Below are positions 30,565-36,645 of a stretch of DNA of 36,645 nucleotides, one piece after another (the stretch's first letter is position 1; the number at the start of each line of letters is the position of its first letter). Both the position numbers and the translations under genes were made by a program. Below the pieces are notes generated by a model. The model did no database searches, was not told the DNA's origin, and saw nothing but the letters and a program-made list of their open reading frames with translations. The stretch covers positions 1-36,645 of the forward strand of contig NZ_BOMS01000167.1 in the NCBI RefSeq assembly GCF_016862315.1, read 5' to 3'. This DNA comes from Actinoplanes palleronii. GTDB taxonomy: Bacteria > Actinomycetota > Actinomycetes > Mycobacteriales > Micromonosporaceae.

Positions 30565-32073
30565 TCAGTCCAGGTCGGAGTAGGAGAAGGCGGCCGCGAT
30601 GGTGAAGCGGCTGGCCGTGCCGCTGCTCGCGATGAACGACACCCAGGTCGGGCCGGACCGCGCGCCCGCCGGGACGGTGCACAGCCAGGTGGTCCCGCTG
30701 GCCTTACCCTGCGCGGTGCACTCGGCGGCCTTGTCACCGAACTTGAAGCCGGTCGCGGTCGTGATGTCACCACCGGCGATCTTCACGGTGACCTTCGCGC
30801 CGCCGGTGAGCTTGTCGCCCTCGGCGGACAGGCTCACCACCACCGGCACGTAGGGGACCGTGCCGACGGTGCCGGGCACCCCGTCGTGGATCAGGGTGAT
30901 GCCGGCCGAGGCCGCGGCCGACGAGGGCACCGGCACCCGGATGTGGGTGGCGTCGACCCAGAGCGGGGTGACCTTGGCGGTGCCGACCGTGGCGGTGATC
31001 GCCTCGGTGGTGAACTCCTTCGCGGTCGCCCCGGCGGTGCCGCCGGTGACCTTGACGAGCACCGAGCCGCCGGACGCCTTGACCACGGCGCCGTCGGTGA
31101 CCTCGATGCCCAGCGGCGCGCGGTACGCGAACGGCAGACTGCCCGCGCCGCCGGCGGTCTTCACGGTCACCGCGGTGACGCCGTTGACGCCGGCCGGGGC
31201 GACCGCCTCGATCGAGGTCGCGGACTTCACCGTGAAGCTGGTGGCGTTCTTGTCGCCGAACCGGACCGCGGCCGGGTCGTCCGCCTTGACCTCCGAGAAC
31301 CCGGTACCGCTGATGGTGACCGTGGTGCCGCCGACGGTGGACACCTTGGCCGGGGCGAGCAGCCCGATCGCCGGGGCGTAGCCGACGGTCGCGGTCGAGG
31401 GGGTGCCGGCGATGCCGTCGCGGATCAGGGTGATCGGCACGGTGGTGGCCTTGGTGCTCTTCGGCGTGGTCACCCGGACGTGCGTGGCGTCGACCCAGGC
31501 GACCGCCGTCGCGGCGACCTCGCCGACCCTCGCGGTGATCTTCTCGGCGGTGAAGTCCTTCGCGGTGTCACCGACGGTGCCACCGGTCACGGTGACCGGC
31601 ACGGTCGTGCCACCGGCCATCTTCGCCCCGGTCACCGCGTCGAACTGGGCGCCGAGCGCCGACTTGTAGGTGAACGTCACCTCGCCGGAGCTGGTCCCGG
31701 CGGTGCTGGTGACGGTGACCTTGACGGCGCCGGCGCTGCCGGCCGGTGCCACCGCGGTGATCTTGCTGTCCGACACGACGGTGAACGAGGACGCGTTGAC
31801 GTCGCCGAACTTGACCGCGGCCGGGTTCGCCTTGTTCACCGCGGAGAAGCCGGTGCCGGTGACCGTGACCGTGGTGCCGCCGGCGAGCGCGCCGGACGCC
31901 GGGGTGAGCTGGGTCGCGGTCGGTTTGGCGGCGTCGGCCTGCGCGGTGACGGGCCGGGCGACCCGGTCCGCGGGGACGGCCGCCTGACTCGCCGGCGCAC
32001 CGGCGAACGTGACAGCGGCAGCGGTGACGACGGTGAGAGCGGCGGCCCGGCGGGCCTGCTTGGTGGTGGCCAT
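30565..32073 (-). CDS. Secreted IPT/TIG-domain protein
   Basis: 502 aa. A signal peptide is plain: basic KQARRA, hydrophobic AALTVVTAAAVTFAGA, cleavage near ASQAA. Then Ig-like IPT/TIG beta-sandwich domains at ~52-137 (GGTTVTVTGTGFS, VKFGDVNASSF) and ~232-318 (GGTTVTISGTGFSEV, VRFGDKNATSF), each followed by a ~90-residue partner domain with WVDATHVRV or WVDATHIRV and ITLIRDG or ITLIHDG. The A-B pair is thus duplicated, followed by a last ~85-residue beta domain (FKFGDKAAECTAQG) with two Cys that could bridge. No anchor motif, so it is released or held by binding. Adhesion, cell-surface or polysaccharide binding is typical but not shown here. Confidence 0.88.
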   Translation of the reverse strand: MATTKQARRAAALTVVTAAAVTFAGAPASQAAVPADRVARPVTAQADAAKPTATQLTPASGALAGGTTVTVTGTGFSAVNKANPAAVKFGDVNASSFTVVSDSKITAVAPAGSAGAVKVTVTSTAGTSSGEVTFTYKSALGAQFDAVTGAKMAGGTTVPVTVTGGTVGDTAKDFTAEKITARVGEVAATAVAWVDATHVRVTTPKSTKATTVPITLIRDGIAGTPSTATVGYAPAIGLLAPAKVSTVGGTTVTISGTGFSEVKADDPAAVRFGDKNATSFTVKSATSIEAVAPAGVNGVTAVTVKTAGGAGSLPFAYRAPLGIEVTDGAVVKASGGSVLVKVTGGTAGATAKEFTTEAITATVGTAKVTPLWVDATHIRVPVPSSAAASAGITLIHDGVPGTVGTVPYVPVVVSLSAEGDKLTGGAKVTVKIAGGDITTATGFKFGDKAAECTAQGKASGTTWLCTVPAGARSGPTWVSFIASSGTASRFTIAAAFSYSDLD

Positions 32074-32178
32074 GACCGGAACGATCCGCCCTGGTGAAGT
32101 GACAAACCGGTGGCGTCCGGGTGCGGTCCGGTTGTGCCGCTACGCTGAGCCGTTTGCTGTGACGAGTGGAGGCTCGCG

Positions 32179-32649
32179 TTGTCCTGGAAGAGTTTCTGGC
32201 GGTCGGTCGGCACCGCGTCGGTCTTCACCCCGCTGGCGCGGCGCACGGTCACCGTCGACCGGTGGCTCAGCCGGCTCACCCGGGGCCGCGTGGTGGCGCT
32301 GGGCATGGCCCCGGCGCTGCTGCTGACCACCACCGGGCGGCGCAGCGGGCTGCCGCGGCAGAACCCGCTGCAGTACGTCGCGGAGGGCGACACCTACGTC
32401 GTGGTCGGGTCCAACTGGGGCGGCGCCACCGCGCCCGCCTGGGTGCACAACCTGGGCGACCACCCGCAGGCCACGGTGACCATCGGCGGGCGGGACGTGG
32501 CCGTCGAGGCCCGCGAGGCGACCGGCGACGACCGGGAGCAGTTGTGGCAGGCGTTCGTCGCACAGTGGCCGGGATACCGTCGCTACCGCGATCAGGCCCA
32601 GCATCGTACGATCCGGATCTTCCGCCTGATCCCGGTCGCGGGCGCGTGA
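32179..32649 (+). CDS. Deazaflavin (F420)-dependent nitroreductase-family protein
   Basis: 156 aa from TTG at 32179, GGAGG seven bases upstream. Split-barrel fold of the Ddn/AIM24-like F420H2-dependent reductases: LTTTGRRSGLPRQNPLQY, VVVGSNWGGATAPAWVHNL, HPQATVTIGGR. Reduces quinones or other acceptors with F420H2; actinobacteria make this cofactor. Stop is 12 bases ahead of the first base of the second tRNA-like RNA, so that RNA's -10 box overlaps the end of this gene. Confidence 0.9.
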   Translation: MSWKSFWRSVGTASVFTPLARRTVTVDRWLSRLTRGRVVALGMAPALLLTTTGRRSGLPRQNPLQYVAEGDTYVVVGSNWGGATAPAWVHNLGDHPQATVTIGGRDVAVEAREATGDDREQLWQAFVAQWPGYRRYRDQAQHRTIRIFRLIPVAGA

Positions 32650-32660
32650 CTACACTGCGC

Positions 32661-32742
32661 GGTGGCGGGTCGTAGCGCAGAGGTCGTCGCGTCTCCCTCT
32701 CACGGGGAAGGACACCGGTTCGAATCCGGTCGGCCCGCCACC
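32661..32742 (+). ncRNA. tRNA-like RNA with 12-bp acceptor stem, anticodon CUC
   Basis: Second copy of the element at 14414. GGTGGCGGGTCG (32661-32672) pairs over 12 bp with CGGCCCGCCACC (32731-32742). TA, D arm identical to copy 1, anticodon stem TCTCC/GGGGA around CTCTCAC (anticodon CTC, 32699-32701, loop as in tRNA-Glu), variable AGGAC, T arm ACCGG / TTCGAAT / CCGGT. Relative to copy 1 the outer T-stem pair changes from G-C to A-T, and acceptor positions vary only in ways that keep pairing. -10 box TACACT (32651-32656) ends four bases before it. Twenty-six bases separate it from the paralogous protein gene. Confidence 0.8.
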
Positions 32743-32768
32743 CTCAGGACACGGCGGAACGGACACGG

Positions 32769-34343
32769 GTGGATCTGACGCGGCGGCGGGACCGGGAGCG
32801 GTACGCGAGGCAGCTCACCCACGCGACCCCGGCCGCGATGATCATGGATGCCACCGTGGCCCGGGAGGCCGGGGACTGGCGCGCGGCGTGCACGGCGGCC
32901 GGCGTGGACGTGCACGTCGACCTGCGGGACGTGGCCGCCAGGTTCGGCACCGCGCAAGCGTCGATGATCGAGGCCGATCTGGCCGGGTTCGCGCCGGACT
33001 TCCTGCGCCGGCACCTGCCCCGGGCCGACTCGGCGGCGCTGGAGCCCGGGGTACGCCTGGTGCTGTCCCGCCGGCCGGAGCCGTTCCGCACACCCGGCCG
33101 GCTGCTGCGCCGGCGCGGCACCCCGGTGCTGGTGGTGACGCTGCCGCCGACCATGGACGCGCCGCAGCGGCTGGCGTTGCGGGTCGCCGACGTTCATGAG
33201 CTCACCGGGTGGTGGGTGGACATGCCGGCCTGGGCGTGGTTCGACGCGGCGGTGACCGAGCGGCGCTGGGCGTACGGGGCGTCGGCGTCCCGGCTGCCCT
33301 GGGACGGCGGGGACGGGCCGGGGGATCGGGCGTCCGAGTTCGAGCGGCTGCTGGCCGAGACCGGCGGGGACCGGCTGGAGGATCTGTTCCGGTCGGCCGG
33401 TGTCGAGGTGGCGGACCCGAACGGGCGGGCCTGGCACTCGTACGCGCTCGCCCGCGCGCAAGCGAACCTGCCGGTGCTGTCCGCAGAGGCGCATCGGCTG
33501 GCCGGGCGGTACCGGGAGATGCTGGGTGGCACGACGTTCCGGCCGTTGGGGTGGAGCGGGCTGGATCTCACGGTGCGCGCCGACGGGTCGGTCGTGGTGA
33601 GCACGTGGGACTGGGCGGCGGGACAGGGCAAGACCGGGCCGGTGGGGTTCGGGGTGGCGGCGCCCCTGGACGCGGCGTTGCTGCGCTGGGGGGTGCTGAC
33701 GCCTGAGGAGTTGCACCCGCTGGTGCACGAGGCGTTGTTCCCGGGGCGGGCGCAGGACTGGCGGCCGGTGCTGCACGAGCCGTACGCGCAGGTCAGAGTG
33801 CGGTGCGGTGGGCAGTGGCACGTGGTGGAGGTGATCGGGGCGGCGGTGAGCACGCCGCACCACGACGAGGCGGCGCTGCAGCGGGAGGCGCTGCTCGGGG
33901 CGCTCGGGGGACGGGTCAGCGGGTGCGCCGGGGCTCGGGCGGGCTTTCGTACCGGCGGGAAGTCCGTACCCAAGGAGATCCGCAAGTTGCGGCAGCACCA
34001 TCTCGCGCGGGCCCGGCACGGTGACACCGACGGCGTGCTGAGCGATCTCGCGGCCGGGACCGATCCGCACTTCCGGGATGGGCACGGGCGGACGCTGCTG
34101 CACTGGCTGGCCCACCTGGACCATCGACGGGTGTTGCCGGTGCTGCTCGCCGCCGGGCTGCCGATCGCGGAACCGGACGTGGACGGGCGCACGGCGCTGC
34201 ACGCGGCGGCGCTGGCCGGGAACGCGGAGCTGATGACGGTGCTGGTGGCGGCCGGCGCTCCGGCGGACGCCCGGGACGCGCGGGGGAAGAACGCGGACGA
34301 CCTGCTGGCCGAAACCCGCAAAAGACTCCGCGCGGCAGGCTGA
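32769..34343 (+). CDS. Large protein of tRNA-like cassette, copy 2, with ankyrin repeats
   Basis: 524 aa from GTG at 32769, the same position relative to the tRNA mimic as copy 1. Paralogous with the product at 14521 over ~430 residues (RRRDRERYAR start, DLAGFAPDFLRRHLPRA, RRWAYGAS, APLDAALLRWG, LHPLVHEALFPGRAQDWRPV, PKEIRKL). From ~430 on it has ankyrin repeats: DGHGRTLLHWLAHLDHRRV, then VDGRTALHAAALAGNAELM, then a capping helix ending KRLRAAG. No signal, membrane segment or catalytic motif that I recognise. Ankyrin repeats bind proteins, so this copy may have an extra partner. Function unknown. Confidence 0.87.
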   Translation: MDLTRRRDRERYARQLTHATPAAMIMDATVAREAGDWRAACTAAGVDVHVDLRDVAARFGTAQASMIEADLAGFAPDFLRRHLPRADSAALEPGVRLVLSRRPEPFRTPGRLLRRRGTPVLVVTLPPTMDAPQRLALRVADVHELTGWWVDMPAWAWFDAAVTERRWAYGASASRLPWDGGDGPGDRASEFERLLAETGGDRLEDLFRSAGVEVADPNGRAWHSYALARAQANLPVLSAEAHRLAGRYREMLGGTTFRPLGWSGLDLTVRADGSVVVSTWDWAAGQGKTGPVGFGVAAPLDAALLRWGVLTPEELHPLVHEALFPGRAQDWRPVLHEPYAQVRVRCGGQWHVVEVIGAAVSTPHHDEAALQREALLGALGGRVSGCAGARAGFRTGGKSVPKEIRKLRQHHLARARHGDTDGVLSDLAAGTDPHFRDGHGRTLLHWLAHLDHRRVLPVLLAAGLPIAEPDVDGRTALHAAALAGNAELMTVLVAAGAPADARDARGKNADDLLAETRKRLRAAG

Positions 34344-34471
34344 TAGATCGCGGATTCCACAGGGGATGGGCTGCCGTCGCGGCTCGCGGACCGGCACGAT
34401 GGGTGGCGGATCCGGTCGCGGCCCTGATCGTCGCCACCGTGATGGTCCGACGACCCGAGGGAGTCCAGCTG

Positions 34472-35269
34472 ATGTGCACCGAACCGAGCAAACCCGGTCT
34501 CAGCCGCCGCGCGGCCCTGTTCGGCGGCGCGGGAGCCGCCGCGGCCGTCGCCCTGGGCGAGCCCGCGCAGGCCGCCGGACGCCGCGGGCTGCGTGATCTC
34601 ACCTACCCGCTGGGGCCGGGCACCCCGGCGTTCGAGCCCGGTGAGGAGGCGGTGCGCCGGACCGTGGCGACGATCGCCGACGACGGGTACTACATGCAGG
34701 AATGGCGGGTCATCGAGCACATCGGCACGCACGTCGACGCGCCCGCGCACTTCACCGCGGGTGGCCGGACCTCGACCGAGCTGCAGCCGGCCGAGCTGGT
34801 CGTGCCGGCCGTCGTGATCGACATCGCGGCGCGGGCGGCCCGGGACGCCGATACCGTGGTGACCGTTGCTGATCTGATGGCGTTCGAGCGCCGGCACGGC
34901 CGGATCCCGGACGGGGCCGCGGTGCTGATGTATTCCGGCTGGGGTGCGAAGGCCGGCGACGCCGACGCGTACCGGGGGACCGACGCGGCCGGGACCCTGC
35001 ACTTCCCGGGTTTCGGGGTGGACGCCTGCGAATGGTTGCTGCGGCACCGGCGAATCCGCAGCCTGGGCGTTGACACGCTCAGCATCGACCCGGGGGTGTC
35101 GGCGACGTTCGACACGCATCACGCGCTGACCGGTGCTGATCGCTACGGGATCGAGAACCTCGCCCATCTGGAGAGCATCCCGCGGCACGGAGCGACGATC
35201 TTCGTGGGCCTGATCCCCTACGAGGGCGGCTCCGGCGGCCAGGCCCGGGTCCTGGCCACCTGGAGCTAG
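34472..35269 (+). CDS. Secreted cyclase family protein (kynurenine formamidase-like)
   Basis: 265 aa from ATG at 34472 (GAGGGAG eight bases upstream). Tat-type signal: LSRRAALFGGAGAAAAVAL up to AQAAG. Core is the cyclase/formamidase fold with the metal-binding motif HIGTHVDAPAHF and later LGVDTLSIDPG and TFDTHHALTG. Relatives include arylformamidases, which cut N-formylkynurenine, and isatin hydrolases; export suggests another amide or lactone. It overlaps the convergent neighbour by four bases. Confidence 0.85.
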   Translation: MCTEPSKPGLSRRAALFGGAGAAAAVALGEPAQAAGRRGLRDLTYPLGPGTPAFEPGEEAVRRTVATIADDGYYMQEWRVIEHIGTHVDAPAHFTAGGRTSTELQPAELVVPAVVIDIAARAARDADTVVTVADLMAFERRHGRIPDGAAVLMYSGWGAKAGDADAYRGTDAAGTLHFPGFGVDACEWLLRHRRIRSLGVDTLSIDPGVSATFDTHHALTGADRYGIENLAHLESIPRHGATIFVGLIPYEGGSGGQARVLATWS

Positions 35270-36000
35270 ACCACCGCGTAGTTGCGGAGCAGCCGGAGGG
35301 CTTCGGCGGCGTGCGGGCCGCGGGTCTGCAGGCCGGACTCGGCCGGGCTCAGGCGTTGCGCGCCGACCCGGCAGAACGCGCCGGCCGCGCCGACGATCAC
35401 CGACTCCGCGGCCGGATCGCCGAACTCCCACCGGGATCCGTCCGGCGCGGTCAGCGAACATCTGATCGGTACGGACGGCCGCCCCGCCAGGTGGAACGCG
35501 TACGGCAGCGTGCTGTGCCCGAGCCAGGCCACGTGCCGCAACCGGGCGGTGTCCGGGTAGACGATCCCGAGCGGCCCGGTGATGTCCAGCGCGTGCGCCC
35601 AGTGCTCGGCCAGCCGGGTGGTCGCCAGCGTGCGCGGCCGCAGCGACGCGGCGACCCAGCGCAGCGGCTGCCCGGGATCGGCCGCCCGCAACGCCCGCAC
35701 CGCGTCGCGCCGGGCGGCCCGCCAGCGCGCGAAGATCTCGGCCGGCGCGTCCCGTTCGGCGCGGACCATCGCGTCCATCGCACCGTCCACGGTCTCACCG
35801 AAGCGATGCCAGTCGATGCCGCTGGGGTCGCCGCCCGCCGACGCGGCCACCGCTTCCTCGGTCTGTGCCAGGTGCAGCACCACGTCCGCGACGGTCCAGC
35901 CCTCCGCCGCCGACGGCCGGGCCCAGTCGTCCGGGGTCAGCCCGGCGAGCACGGTGTCCAGCTGATCCTGCTCAGCCACCAGATCATCCAGGATCTCCAT
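35266..36000 (-). CDS. TIGR03084-type metal-binding protein (DinB/maleylpyruvate isomerase-like)
   Basis: 244 aa from ATG at 36000; a TTG two codons earlier is also possible. N-terminal four-helix DinB-like domain: LDDLVAEQDQLDTVLAGLTPDDWARP, split as shown over helix 1, and TVADVVLHLAQTEE, His being a metal ligand; RLAEHWAHALDITG supplies the other His pair. The C-terminal ~90 residues are the extension typical of the TIGR03084 group. Mycothiol-dependent chemistry is known for the related maleylpyruvate isomerases; this group's reaction is unknown. Confidence 0.85.
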   Translation of the reverse strand: MEILDDLVAEQDQLDTVLAGLTPDDWARPSAAEGWTVADVVLHLAQTEEAVAASAGGDPSGIDWHRFGETVDGAMDAMVRAERDAPAEIFARWRAARRDAVRALRAADPGQPLRWVAASLRPRTLATTRLAEHWAHALDITGPLGIVYPDTARLRHVAWLGHSTLPYAFHLAGRPSVPIRCSLTAPDGSRWEFGDPAAESVIVGAAGAFCRVGAQRLSPAESGLQTRGPHAAEALRLLRNYAVV

Positions 36001-36240
36001 GGCCAACCCTAACGCCGCGCTGCCGATATGGTGTCACCCGGATTCGGCGGGCGGAGACATGGGCGTGACAGTTCGTCCCGGTAGCTGGGCCTGTTCCTGA
36101 TCCCCGCGCTCGCGGAGCGCTGCCCGTGCCTAGCCGGTGCGGCGCGGCCGGTCACCCGACCTGGCGATGTCGGCGCCGCAAGGGTGACATTCGCCGTTTT
36201 CCGGACCGCTCCGATCGGCCGGTCGCCGAGGCTGGGCGCC

Positions 36241-36489
36241 ATGACGCGTATCGCCGCTCCGGCCGCCGCCCTGCAGTCCGCCCGCAAGTTCGTGGTCGAG
36301 CTCCCGGCACATCAGGGCCCAGCCTCGTTCACGGTCGTGAACCCGATCGCCCCGGACGTCGACATGACCGCGACCACCTTCGGCCCGGGCGGCGGCTGGG
36401 TCTCCGGCGGCTTCGTGCCCGGCCCGGAGGAGCTGCGGATCAGCTTCGACACCGACGGCGGCCCCTACCGCCTGGTCCTCATCGGCTGA
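36241..36489 (+). CDS. Small hypothetical protein, 82 aa
   Basis: ATG at 36241 with GAGG nine bases upstream; ends TGA at 36489. Short basic N-terminus then beta-rich sequence (KFVVELPAHQG, DMTATTFGPGGGWVSGGFVP, ELRISFDTDGGPYRLVLIG) that could be a single small beta-barrel. No family recognised, no signal peptide. A longer frame from 36184 lacks a ribosome site. Stands alone near the right edge. Confidence 0.6.
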   Translation: MTRIAAPAAALQSARKFVVELPAHQGPASFTVVNPIAPDVDMTATTFGPGGGWVSGGFVPGPEELRISFDTDGGPYRLVLIG

Positions 36490-36518
36490 AACGCTGCAGC
36501 AACGCGCCTACCGCCCCT

Positions 36519-36604
36519 CGGCTGGTCCTCACGGTCCCATCGAGGGCGTTGTGACGGCCGCGAGCACCAGCCGGGACCGTCGCCATGTCGCTCAGGACCA
36601 GCCG
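36519..36604. repeat. Interrupted inverted repeat near right edge
   Basis: CGGCTGGTCCT (36519-36529) is the exact reverse complement of AGGACCAGCCG (36594-36604); inside it CGGTCCC (36532-36538) matches GGGACCG (36573-36579), and CCAGCCGGGA occurs twice. The GGCTGG/CCAGCC ends recall the hairpin repeats at 11953 and 22559, but the GGGGTGTCTC core is absent. It lies 30 bases after the small gene's stop. Confidence 0.55.
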
Positions 36605-36645
36605 GGAACGCCGAGCGTGCGGGCGGGCCGGGCGGCGGGGCGGGG

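Overview
The window is high-GC actinobacterial DNA. Dense short-gap operons, GTG/TTG starts, leaderless-type promoters, a Tat-exported beta-lactamase fold protein, a deazaflavin (F420)-dependent reductase family member and several regulators of typical actinomycete type point to Micromonosporaceae (Actinoplanes-like). That placement is an inference from gene content and base composition, not from a marker gene.

Layout. 1-2.9 kb: the 3' end of a YbhN/MprF-type membrane protein, a GC-rich gap with a direct repeat, then a divergent WYL regulator / VOC protein pair sharing a palindromic operator. 2.9-4.7 kb (minus strand): a Clp-N-like gene, a conserved 243-aa gene of unknown function, and immediately after it two tandem RNA structures that read as circularly permuted tRNAs. 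4.7-13.8 kb: ordinary chromosomal genes (hydrolase, dehydrogenase, serine hydrolase, GNAT, MarR plus quinone oxidoreductase, GIY-YIG, and an ECF sigma factor with its membrane partner). 14.0-15.9 kb: HxlR regulator, a free-standing tRNA-like RNA with a 12-bp acceptor stem, and a large protein gene. 15.9-22.3 kb: LacI regulator, a sugar ABC transporter and a GH78 alpha-L-rhamnosidase, forming a rhamnoside uptake and cleavage unit. 22.3-28.2 kb: hairpin repeats, TetR and MarR regulators, a tandem glycine riboswitch controlling gcvT-gcvH-sdaA, and a dead IS200/IS605-type tnpB. 28.2-36.6 kb: PucR-like regulator with an esterase, a secreted IPT/TIG protein, a deazaflavin reductase, a second tRNA-like RNA with a second copy of the large protein (here with ankyrin repeats), a cyclase family protein, a TIGR03084-type protein and a small hypothetical gene.

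Two things stand out. (1) A two-part cassette occurs twice, 18 kb apart: a promoter -10 box, an ~82-nt tRNA mimic (12-bp acceptor, complete D, anticodon and T arms, anticodons GCA and CUC), then about 26 nt later a GTG-started paralogous protein of unknown function whose C-terminus carries zero or more full ankyrin repeats. (2) Downstream of the 243-aa gene, two ~75-nt modules have the 3' half of a tRNA placed before its 5' half. All four tRNA helices can be rebuilt, and the acceptor stems covary between the two modules. This resembles the tRNA-like module of bacterial Y RNAs (YrlA class) or genuinely permuted tRNA genes.
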